DNA of 64,000 nt, taken from positions 16,002 to 80,001 of the forward strand of contig AMYY01000014.1 in the NCBI GenBank assembly GCA_000335735.1. The letters are read 5' to 3'. Shown one piece after another: positions 46,926 through 54,997 of the stretch. The notes beneath the pieces are model-generated. The model had not been told where the DNA came from, ran no database searches, and worked only from the letters and a program-made list of their open reading frames with translations. A program made the translations under genes and the position numbers. The stretch comes from an alpha proteobacterium L41A (GTDB lineage Bacteria; Pseudomonadota; Alphaproteobacteria; Caulobacterales; Caulobacteraceae). The first letter of the stretch is position 1. Each line of letters opens with the position of its first letter.

Positions 46926-47602
46926 GGCGCGTGCTGGCGCGGCTGGCCCGGCAGGCGGCTGGGCGGCGTGGCGTCGGGCGCGCGCAGATAGAGCGGACGG
47001 GGCGGCTGGGTCGCCGGATCGGCGACGGCGGCCAGGCGCGCCAGCGCCTCCGGCGACGGCGCGACCCGGTCGTCCAAATGCGCGAAGGACAGATCGGGGA
47101 AGGCCTGGGTCACGACCGCTGCGCCATTGCCGACCAGGGCGACGCCCGGTCCGATCTCGGCGATCCGCCGCGCTGCCTCTTCCAGCGACAACGCTTCCTC
47201 GGGGCCAAGCGGCCCACCGTCGGCGAAGAGGCGCGCATAGACCTGACCGCGCCGCGCATCGATCAGGGCCGCGATGGGGCCGTCGTGATTGGCGAGCGAG
47301 GCGGCGAGCGCGTCCAGCGCCGACAGACCGACGACCGGCCGATCCAGCGCCGCGCCCAGACCCTGAGCAAAGGCCAGACCGACGCGCAAACCGGTGAACG
47401 AGCCTGGTCCAACCGTGACACCGATCCGGTCCAGGCTGTCGAAACCGCCGCCTGCCTCGGCCATGACGTCGCGCACCAGGCCGCCGATCCGTTCCTGATG
47501 TCCCTTGATCATCGGCTCGAAGCGCACGGCGAGCGCGCGATCGTCCTCGAACACCGCCGCCGTGCAGGCGCCGAGCGCCGTATCGATCACCAGAAGTCTC
47601 AT
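46922..47602 (-). CDS. tsaB: tRNA threonylcarbamoyladenosine biosynthesis protein TsaB
   Basis: A 226-residue ASKHA-fold protein, the dimer partner of TsaD in making t6A37 of ANN-reading tRNAs. The N-terminal LLVIDTALGACTAAVFED, the GVTVGPGSFTGLRVGLAFAQGL motif and DARRGQVYARLF are all typical. It is coupled to rimI by an ATGA overlap and starts ten bases after the preceding XRE gene. tsaD and tsaE are not in the window. Confidence 0.93.
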   Translation of the reverse strand: MRLLVIDTALGACTAAVFEDDRALAVRFEPMIKGHQERIGGLVRDVMAEAGGGFDSLDRIGVTVGPGSFTGLRVGLAFAQGLGAALDRPVVGLSALDALAASLANHDGPIAALIDARRGQVYARLFADGGPLGPEEALSLEEAARRIAEIGPGVALVGNGAAVVTQAFPDLSFAHLDDRVAPSPEALARLAAVADPATQPPRPLYLRAPDATPPSRLPGQPRQHAP

Positions 47603-47612
47603 GAACGGCCTT

Positions 47613-48062
47613 CTAGGCCGCTCTGGCGAGAACCTCCACCAGTCGTGTCAGCGCCTGGCGCACGGCGCGATCGTCGATACGGGAAAAGCCGTCGGCCATG
47701 GCGCGGCCTTCGGGCGTCGAGGCCAGAGATCGGATCAAGACAAGCTCGGGATTGACGTTCGACTCGGGTCGATCCGGGAAGAAGGTTTCGACAGGCAGGT
47801 CCAAAGCCAAGGCCAAACGATGCAGACGCGCCGCCGAAATACGATTTTTTCCGCCCTCGTATTTCTGAAGCTGCTGGCAACTGACGCCGACCATCTCGCC
47901 GAGCGCCGTTTGAGACAGTCCGAGCGCCGTTTGAGACAGTCCGAGCGCCGTTTGAGACAGTCCGAGCGCCGTACGTCGCGCCATGATCCGCGCGCCGACC
48001 AGAACGTCCAAAGGCTCGACCGCGCGAGCCGTCTTGCGTGTTGTCGCGTCCGTCTTGTCCAT
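47613..48062 (-). CDS. XRE-family regulator with tandem-repeat expansion in its helix-turn-helix
   Basis: A 149-residue Cro/CI-type DNA-binding protein. Aligned with its relative at 40993-41400, the helix-turn-helix should read RRTALGLSQTALGEMVGVS. Here the seven-residue unit LGLSQTA occurs three times in a row, adding fourteen residues at the end of helix 1 and the start of helix 2. The rest (CQQLQKYEGGKNRISAARLHRLA) is normal, with no frameshift. Whether it still binds DNA is open. A perfect palindrome overlaps the start codon, suggesting autoregulation. No Shine-Dalgarno sequence is visible. It lies between tsaB and an S24-like regulator, inside a housekeeping cluster. Confidence 0.85.
   Translation of the reverse strand: MDKTDATTRKTARAVEPLDVLVGARIMARRTALGLSQTALGLSQTALGLSQTALGEMVGVSCQQLQKYEGGKNRISAARLHRLALALDLPVETFFPDRPESNVNPELVLIRSLASTPEGRAMADGFSRIDDRAVRQALTRLVEVLARAA
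47900..47972 (-). repeat. In-frame 21-bp tandem repeat (about 3.5 copies) within a regulator gene
   Basis: Three identical 21-base units at 47900-47920, 47921-47941 and 47942-47962, followed by the first ten bases of a fourth. The identity of the copies shows recent expansion. Because the unit is 21 bases, copy-number changes alter protein length without shifting the frame. Confidence 0.93.
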
Positions 48063-48077
48063 GAAACGACAGTTTCA
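48062..48077 (-). promoter_or_regulatory. Palindromic operator overlapping the XRE start codon
   Basis: TGAAAC, four bases, TTTCA/GTTTCA: a perfect 6-4-6 inverted repeat reading the same on both strands, ending on the A of the ATG. Further half-sites (gtttca at 48105-48110, ctttca at 48112-48117) lie upstream. The position suits repression by a Cro/CI-type protein. Confidence 0.55.
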
Positions 48078-48107
48078 CAACCTAACCGAGAGTGCAACTT
48101 TTTCGTT

Positions 48108-48689
48108 TCATCTTTCAAGTCTGGCGATGACGGCGGCCATTCGGCCGATCAGGCGTCGCTCGATGGTCTCTGTCTGATCCAGCCCACCGGCGCCCCGCAC
48201 ATGTATCTCCCGGTCATCCGCCCAGTCGAACAGGCGCACTCGCGTCGATCCATCCGACATTTCGATCACGCAGCCTTGACCTTTCCGCGGCCACAGATTC
48301 GGTTTGTATTCCAGTTGCACGCCGGGTTCGGCCCAAGGCGACAGGTCTTCGTTGCAAATCTCAATGCGGTTCAAGCCCGCTGATCGACCGTCAAAGGCAC
48401 GCCCGCGGCTTTGCACCCCTGTCGGGTTTGGTGTTTGCATAGGTTGCGCCTTGCCGGACGCCAGCAAGGCCAAGGCGTCGGGGCTGGCGTCCAGGGCGGC
48501 GGTCAGGCGGCGTTGAACGTCGGGTCGGAACAGGCCGGGCCGTCGGCCGGACTCGTAAAGACCCCAGCCTTGGCTCGTCATGTTCACGCGCGCGCCGGCT
48601 TCGGCCTGCGATAGGCCGCGTTCGCGACGCAGGGCGGCGAGCGCCTCGCCAAGGCATAGAACTTCAGGGTCGGGAACGAAACGGGGCAT
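48108..48689 (-). CDS. XRE regulator with degenerate S24 (LexA/CI)-like C-terminal domain
   Basis: A 193-residue phage-repressor-like protein. The N-terminal helix-turn-helix is at about residues 14-62 (RRERGLSQAEAGARVNMTSQGWGLYESGRR). The C-terminal half, from about residue 110, resembles the S24 beta-rich domain (PRKGQGCVIEMSDGSTRVRLFDW). The catalytic SM-x-P serine motif of LexA/CI proteases is not visible, so self-cleavage is unlikely. The start is ATG 48689; a TTG one codon earlier is unlikely. It lies upstream of the other XRE gene on the same strand, with 45 relatively AT-rich bases between. Confidence 0.75.
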   Translation of the reverse strand: MPRFVPDPEVLCLGEALAALRRERGLSQAEAGARVNMTSQGWGLYESGRRPGLFRPDVQRRLTAALDASPDALALLASGKAQPMQTPNPTGVQSRGRAFDGRSAGLNRIEICNEDLSPWAEPGVQLEYKPNLWPRKGQGCVIEMSDGSTRVRLFDWADDREIHVRGAGGLDQTETIERRLIGRMAAVIARLER

Positions 48690-48745
48690 CAACCTAAGAT
48701 GGCGCCCGTCGGCGTGTCTGGCGAGGACGAAAACCGTCCGGTCGA

Positions 48746-49306
48746 TCAGAGGGTCTGCTCGACCCGCGTCACTTCCGGCACATAGTGGCGCATCATCTGC
48801 TCGACCCCGGCCTTCAGGGTCGCGGACGACGACGGACAGCCGGCGCAGGCGCCGCGCATCCGCAGGTTCAGCACGCCGGTGGCCTCGTCAAAGGAATCGA
48901 ACAGGATGTCGCCGCCGTCCTGGGCCACGGCGGGGCGAATGCGACTGTCCAGCAGGGCCTTGATCTCGGCGACGATCTCGCTGTCGTCCTCGGCATGACC
49001 GTCGGTTTCGCCGCCGGCGCCGCGCGTCAGGGGCTGACCCGAGACGAAGTGATCCATAACGACGCCCAGGATCGGCGCCTTCATCTCGGACCACTCCGGA
49101 CCCTGCGGCTGGCGGGTCACCGAAACATAGTCCGCGCCGAAGAAGACGCCGTCGACGCCTTCCAGCTCGAACAAGGCCTCAGCCAGCGGAGAGGCCGTCG
49201 CCTCGTCGATTGTGCGATATTCCAGCGCGGCGGTCGGCGACACGTCGCGGCCGGGCAGGAACTTCAGCACGTTCGGGTTGGGCGTGGGTTCGGTCTGGAT
49301 GAACAT
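48746..49306 (-). CDS. NFU1-type iron-sulfur cluster carrier (NifU family)
   Basis: A 186-residue Fe-S carrier that delivers [4Fe-4S] clusters to targets such as lipoyl synthase and aconitase. The N-terminal NFU1 domain opens MFIQTEPTPNPNVLKFLPG, and the C-terminal NifU domain has RPAVAQDGGDI and the cluster-binding CAGC motif near residue 150. The full-length two-domain form matches mitochondrial NFU1. ATG 49306 is the first start. It heads the minus-strand run that continues through tsaB to lnt. Confidence 0.94.
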   Translation of the reverse strand: MFIQTEPTPNPNVLKFLPGRDVSPTAALEYRTIDEATASPLAEALFELEGVDGVFFGADYVSVTRQPQGPEWSEMKAPILGVVMDHFVSGQPLTRGAGGETDGHAEDDSEIVAEIKALLDSRIRPAVAQDGGDILFDSFDEATGVLNLRMRGACAGCPSSSATLKAGVEQMMRHYVPEVTRVEQTL

Positions 49307-49355
49307 GGGCGGGAGATGCGCTCGACCCCGCCCCGTTGCAAGACCCGAGCGGAAC

Positions 49356-50930
49356 CTAGCGCCGCTTCAGCCCGCCCAGCAGACCGCGCATCAGCTCGCG
49401 GGTCAGGGTCGACCCAGCGGTGCGCAGGACCGACTTGGTCAGCGCCTCGACCGGGGTTTCGCGGGTGGACCGGCGCGCAGGCTTCGCGGCCTCGCGCGCC
49501 GCCCGCGCTTCGGCCTGGGCCTGAGCCTTCGCCCGCGCTTCGGCGGCCTTCTGATCCGCCTTGGCCTGAGCGGCGGCGGCCTTGTCAGCCTCGGCCTGCG
49601 CCTTGGCCTGAATTTGGGCCTGAATTTGAGCCTGATCGGCGGCGCTGTGGCGATTGGCCAGGATTTCGGCGGCGGATTCGCGGTTCAGCACCTGCTCGTA
49701 AAGGCCCCGCACCGGACTGGCGGCCATGACGGCGGCGCGCTCTGTATCGGTCGCCGGACCCAGGCGCGAGGCCGGCGGGCGGATCTTCGTGCGGGCCACG
49801 ATGGTCGGCGCGCCCTTTTCGTCCAGCACCGACACCAGGGCCTCGCCCACCCCCAGACCCTGAATGGCCTCGGCCGTGTCGAAGGCGGCGTTGGCGCGGA
49901 AACTTTGGGAGGCGGCCTTCAGCCCCTTCTGTTCCGACGGCGTATAGGCGCGAAGCGCGTGCTGAATGCGGTTGCCCAACTGGGCCAGGACGCTGTCGGG
50001 AATATCGGCCGGGTTTTGCGTCACGAAATAGACCCCGACCCCCTTGGATCGGATCAGGCGCACGACCTGTTCGACCTTTTCCAACAGGGCGCGCGGGGCG
50101 TCGTTGAACAGCAGATGCGCCTCGTCGAAGAAGAAGACCAGGCGCGGCTTTTCCGGATCGCCCACCTCGGGCAGCTGTTCGAACAGCTCCGACAGCAGCC
50201 ACAGCAGGAAGGCCGCATACAGGCGCGGACTGTTCATCAGCCGGGTCGAATCCAGCACATTGACCTGGCCCCGGCCGTCCAGACCGACGCGGATCATGTC
50301 TTCCAGCTTCAGCGCCGGCTCGCCGAAGAAGGCGTCGCCGCCCTGCTGCTCGACCTGCAACAGCGCGCGCTGGATGGCGGCGATGGAGGCCGGGGCGACA
50401 TTGCCGACCTCGCGCCCGATCCGCTCGGCGTTCTCGCCGACATAGACCAGCAGGCTCCTCAGATCGTCGAGGTCCAGCAGCAGCAGACCTTCCTTGTCCG
50501 CGACGTGGAAGACGACGGTCAGCACGCCTTCCTGCACCTCGTTCAGGTTCAGCATCCGCGCCATCAGCACAGGGCCGATTTCCGACACGGTAGTCCGGAT
50601 CGGATGTCCCTTCTGGCCATACAGGTCCCAGAAGACGGTGGGGGCGGCGCGCGGCGTCAGGGTCAGGCCCATCTCAGCTGCGCGCGACATCAGCTTCTCG
50701 TTCGGCGCACCCACCTGAGAGATGCCCGACAGGTCCCCCTTCACATCGGCGCAGAAGACCGGCACCCCGGCGTCGGAAAAGCCCTGGGCCATGATCTGCA
50801 GCGTGACCGTCTTGCCGGTGCCGGTCGCGCCGGCGACGACGCCGTGGCGGTTGGCGCGGTTGAACAGCAGATTTTCCGGCTGGGCGGCGTCGGACTGGCC
50901 GAGGAACAGGCCGGGCAGGGCGTCGGGCAT
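49356..50930 (-). CDS. HerA-like ATPase (DUF853 family)
   Basis: A 524-residue FtsK/HerA-superfamily ATPase. The P-loop GATGTGKTVTLQIMAQGF is at about residues 34-51, Walker B is in RLVFFFDEAHLLFNDAP, and YFVTQNPADIPDSVLAQLGNRIQHALRA carries the sensor and arginine-finger region. The last 100 residues are an Ala/Gln/Lys-rich helix with short IQAQ repeats, a probable coiled coil. E. coli YjgR is the best-known relative; its role is not settled. ATG 50930 was preferred to TTG 50957 because ggagaccccaatg gives a good ribosome binding site. Confidence 0.87.
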   Translation of the reverse strand: MPDALPGLFLGQSDAAQPENLLFNRANRHGVVAGATGTGKTVTLQIMAQGFSDAGVPVFCADVKGDLSGISQVGAPNEKLMSRAAEMGLTLTPRAAPTVFWDLYGQKGHPIRTTVSEIGPVLMARMLNLNEVQEGVLTVVFHVADKEGLLLLDLDDLRSLLVYVGENAERIGREVGNVAPASIAAIQRALLQVEQQGGDAFFGEPALKLEDMIRVGLDGRGQVNVLDSTRLMNSPRLYAAFLLWLLSELFEQLPEVGDPEKPRLVFFFDEAHLLFNDAPRALLEKVEQVVRLIRSKGVGVYFVTQNPADIPDSVLAQLGNRIQHALRAYTPSEQKGLKAASQSFRANAAFDTAEAIQGLGVGEALVSVLDEKGAPTIVARTKIRPPASRLGPATDTERAAVMAASPVRGLYEQVLNRESAAEILANRHSAADQAQIQAQIQAKAQAEADKAAAAQAKADQKAAEARAKAQAQAEARAAREAAKPARRSTRETPVEALTKSVLRTAGSTLTRELMRGLLGGLKRR

Positions 50931-51028
50931 TGGGGTCTCCGATGGCGTCTCCGGCAAAGGTCTAGCGCGTTCCCTGCGCGCTCGGAACAGCGATTGACGG
51001 CGACGGCGGGCGGTTCGACAACACGGTC

Positions 51029-52162
51029 ATGAAAAACCCCATCGCCACGCCGTCTTCGGTCGCCGCTCGCAATGCCCTCGGCGTCATCGCCACGGTCGCG
51101 GCCGGGGCGGCGATCTATTGGCTGCGGGACATCCTGACGCCGCTGGCGATGGCCATCTTCCTGCTGATCATGATCGATGGGGTGAAGCGGTCGGTCGAGG
51201 CGCGCACGCCGTTGAACAGCCGCATGGCCGGGATCGCGGCCCTGGCGCTGGTGGTGCTGGCCTTCTTCGTCTCCATAGCCATCATCGTGAACGGGGCGGC
51301 GGGCTTCTTCGGTCAGGCCTCGGGGGTGTCGGCCAACATCGGGCCGCGCATCGATCAGATCATTCGCGACGCCTACGCCCTGGTCCATCTGAACAATCCG
51401 CCGACGGCGCAGGATCTGATCAACGGCGTCGACGTGCGCGGCTATCTGACCTCGATCGCCTTCCAGGCGCAGGGCATCGTTTCGGGGGCCTTCTTCGTCC
51501 TGGTCTATCTCGGCTTCCTCCTGGCCTCCCAGGTCGGTTTTCGGCGCAAGCTCATCGCCATGTTCCCGTCCGAGGATCAGCGCGACGAGGCGGTCGCGGT
51601 GTTCCAGCGCGTACGCGGCGGGGTCGAGGGCTATATCTGGGTGCAGTCGGTGACCGGCGCGATGATCTGCGTCGTCGCCTGGATCCTGATGCGGGCGGTC
51701 GGGCTTCAGAACGCCGAGTTCTGGACCTTCGTCATCTTCATCGTCGGCTTCATCCCCGTGCTGGGCGGGGCGGTGGCCGGTCTGGCCCCGCCGCTGTTCG
51801 CCCTGGTCCAGTTCGAAAGCTATTGGCCCGCCGTCATCCTGCTGGTCGGGTTGCAGGTGATCCTGTTCGTCGTCGGCAACTTCATCCAGCCGCGCATGCA
51901 GGGCGACAACCAGAACATCGACCCGGTCGTGGTGCTGCTGGCCCTGGCCTTCTGGGGCAAGCTGTGGGGCGTGGTCGGCATGTTCCTGTCGACGCCGCTG
52001 GCGGTCATGGCCATGGCGATCCTGGCCGAGTTCAAGGGCTCGCGCTGGATGGCGATCCTGCTGTCGGGCGACGGCGAGCCCTATGCGAATGAGGGCAAGA
52101 CGACCGACAGGCCCAAATCGACCCGCCGCAAACCCAAACCGGAACCCGCAGCGGAGGCCTGA
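51029..52162 (+). CDS. AI-2E family (PerM/TqsA-like) permease
   Basis: A 377-residue inner-membrane protein of the AI-2E/UPF0118 family. Two to three N-terminal helices, a long periplasmic or amphipathic segment (about residues 100-150), and then the conserved C-terminal helices are visible. These include the family segment FIVGFIPVLGGAVAGLAPPLFAL and the motif QPRMQGDNQNIDPVVVLLAL, followed by GMFLSTPLAV. Members export varied solutes (autoinducer-2, sodium); the substrate here is unknown. The C-terminal 35 residues are Lys/Pro-rich. It abuts the end of obgE. Confidence 0.87.
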   Translation: MKNPIATPSSVAARNALGVIATVAAGAAIYWLRDILTPLAMAIFLLIMIDGVKRSVEARTPLNSRMAGIAALALVVLAFFVSIAIIVNGAAGFFGQASGVSANIGPRIDQIIRDAYALVHLNNPPTAQDLINGVDVRGYLTSIAFQAQGIVSGAFFVLVYLGFLLASQVGFRRKLIAMFPSEDQRDEAVAVFQRVRGGVEGYIWVQSVTGAMICVVAWILMRAVGLQNAEFWTFVIFIVGFIPVLGGAVAGLAPPLFALVQFESYWPAVILLVGLQVILFVVGNFIQPRMQGDNQNIDPVVVLLALAFWGKLWGVVGMFLSTPLAVMAMAILAEFKGSRWMAILLSGDGEPYANEGKTTDRPKSTRRKPKPEPAAEA

Positions 52163-53239
<1,077 letters not shown>

Positions 53240-53261
53240 TTACAGGCCCGGCCACCCGGCG

Positions 53262-54716
53262 CTATTTCAGCGCCAGCGTCACCGTCTTGATGTCCACATA
53301 TTCGTCGATGCCGTGGATCGAGCCTTCGCGGCCATAGCCCGACTGCTTGACCCCGCCGAACGGCGCGACGGCGGTGGAGATCAGGCCCGTGTTGACCCCG
53401 CACATGCCCGCCTCGATCCGCCGGCTGAACCGCATGGCCCGGTCCATCTCGCGGGTGAACAGATAGGAGGCCAAGCCATAATCGCTGGCGTTGGCATTCT
53501 CCAGCGCCTCATCCTCGGTGTCGAAGGCGAAGACGGGGATCATGGGGCCGAACGTCTCTTCCTCGCGGAACAGGGCGTCGGCGCCGCCCAGGGTCACGGT
53601 CGGCTGGAAGAAGCGGCCGCCCAGATCGTGGCGCGACCCGCCGGTCAGAACCCGGCCGCCGTCGGCCTTGACCGCCGCGACGTGCTTTTCGACCTTGTCG
53701 ATGGCCTTGTCCTCGATCAGCGGCCCGACCTTCACGCCGTCGTTAAAGGCGGGACCGACTACGATCTTGGCCACCTCGGCGGCCAGTTTCTCGGCATAGG
53801 TCTCGGCGACCGACCGCTCGACATAGACGCGGTTCGGACAGACGCAGGTCTGGCCCGAGTTCCTGAACTTGCCCCTGATGGTTTCAGCGACCGCCATATC
53901 CAAATCGGCGTCGGCAAAGACGATCAACGGCGCCGCGCCGCCCAGTTCCATCGACACCCGTTTCAGCGTTCCCGCGCATTGTTGGGCCAGCTTGCGGCCC
54001 ACGCCGGTCGAACCGGTGAAGGACAGCTTGCGGATCGCAGGACTTTCGGTCAGCGCCTTGCCGATGATGGCGGCGTCCCCGGTGACGATCGACAGGGCGC
54101 CTTTCGGCAGTCCGGCCTCATAGGCCAGTTCGGCCAGGGCGATCGCGGTGAAGGGCGTCTGGCTGGCCGGCTTGACCACGGCGGTGCAACCTGCCGCGAA
54201 CGCCGGCCCCAGCTTTCGCGTCAGCATGGCGGCGGGGAAGTTCCAGGGCGTGATCAGGGCGCAGGGTCCGACCGCCTCGCGATAGGTCAGGATCAGATGG
54301 CCCAGCGGACTGTCCTGGGTCTCGCCGATCAGCCGCTCGGCCTGGCCCGCGAACCATTTCAGGAAACCGTTGGCGTAGGTCACCTCGCCCTTGGCCTCCT
54401 CGAACGGCTTGCCGTTTTCCAGCGCCATCAGGGCGCCCAGACCCTCCAGATTGTCGTCGATCAGCGCCGCCCATTTGCGCAGGAAGGCCGCACGCGCGTG
54501 CGGATCGGATCGCGACCAGGTCTTGAACGTCTCGCTCGCCGCCGCGATGGCCTGTTCGGTCTCGGCGGCGCCGAGATCGGGAACATGGCCGATCACATCG
54601 CCTGTCGCCGGATCATCGACGGCGATGCCGCCGCCGTTGGCCGGAATGGCCTTGCCGGCGATCAGGGCGTGCTGGCGCAAGAGTTTGAGGCCGGCGTCGC
54701 GGGCGGTGTGGTTCAC
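53262..54716 (-). CDS. gabD: NAD(P)-dependent succinate-semialdehyde dehydrogenase (GabD-type)
   Basis: A 484-residue aldehyde dehydrogenase. ITPWNFPAAMLTRKLGPAFAAGC is the cofactor-binding segment, GSTGVGRKL the dinucleotide loop, and MELGGAAPLIVF holds the catalytic glutamate. RNSGQTCVCPNRVYVE holds the nucleophilic cysteine with the second cysteine two residues later, as in GabD redox-regulated enzymes. The C-terminal CGVNTGLISTAVAPFGGVKQSGYGREG is typical. The start is GTG 54716 behind ataggagccatcc. No gabT is nearby. Succinate or glutarate semialdehyde are the likely substrates. Confidence 0.9.
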   Translation of the reverse strand: MNHTARDAGLKLLRQHALIAGKAIPANGGGIAVDDPATGDVIGHVPDLGAAETEQAIAAASETFKTWSRSDPHARAAFLRKWAALIDDNLEGLGALMALENGKPFEEAKGEVTYANGFLKWFAGQAERLIGETQDSPLGHLILTYREAVGPCALITPWNFPAAMLTRKLGPAFAAGCTAVVKPASQTPFTAIALAELAYEAGLPKGALSIVTGDAAIIGKALTESPAIRKLSFTGSTGVGRKLAQQCAGTLKRVSMELGGAAPLIVFADADLDMAVAETIRGKFRNSGQTCVCPNRVYVERSVAETYAEKLAAEVAKIVVGPAFNDGVKVGPLIEDKAIDKVEKHVAAVKADGGRVLTGGSRHDLGGRFFQPTVTLGGADALFREEETFGPMIPVFAFDTEDEALENANASDYGLASYLFTREMDRAMRFSRRIEAGMCGVNTGLISTAVAPFGGVKQSGYGREGSIHGIDEYVDIKTVTLALK

Positions 54717-54747
54717 GGGATGGCTCCTATCGCGGTCCTGAAACGAA

Positions 54748-54773
54748 CAAGGCCCCGACGATGCGGGGCCTTG
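54748..54773 (-). terminator. Intrinsic terminator of the entericidin-like gene
   Basis: A perfect 9-bp stem (caaggcccc with ggggccttg) and eight-base loop, followed on the minus strand by ttcgttt. It separates the stress-locus transcript from gabD. Confidence 0.8.
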
Positions 54774-54809
54774 CCGGTCGAATGCTGCAGCTTAGGCTGC
54801 GGCTGTCGA

Positions 54810-54947
54810 TTAGTTCTTGGCGTCTTGGGCGGCGCCGGTCACGGCCTGGCCGGCGGCCTGGGTGTCACGGCCTACGCCTTCGACGGTGTTGCAGGCGGCG
54901 GTGGTCAGGGCGGCGGCGGCGGCGACCAGAACGAAAATCTTGCGCAT
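54810..54947 (-). CDS. ecnB: Entericidin-like small lipoprotein under sigma-T control
   Basis: A 45-residue lipoprotein. Its signal peptide MRKIFVLVAAAAALTTAAC ends in a lipobox cysteine at 19, and the mature part NTVEGVGRDTQAAGQAVTGAA is the entericidin A/B hallmark. Entericidins are tiny membrane lipoproteins linked to stationary-phase cell lysis, with EcnA the antidote. Only one copy is seen, so the usual pair is incomplete. ATG 54947 follows ggagcttcccct. The gene is 50 bases after phyK on the same strand and has its own exact sigma-T promoter inside the phyK tail. Stress-specific expression is expected. Confidence 0.87.
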   Translation of the reverse strand: MRKIFVLVAAAAALTTAACNTVEGVGRDTQAAGQAVTGAAQDAKN

Positions 54948-54997
54948 AGGGGAAGCTCCAGGGTTGGCCGGGGTGAAACTCCGCCGGTCTCGCCTCA

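Noticed and set aside
47900..47972. CRISPR-like array
   Set aside because: Units are contiguous with no spacers and are in frame within a protein-coding gene.
50941..51010. GGAAC sequence in the gap before the AI-2E family gene as a sigma-T promoter
   Set aside because: No CGTT occurs at 16 or 17 bases on either strand.
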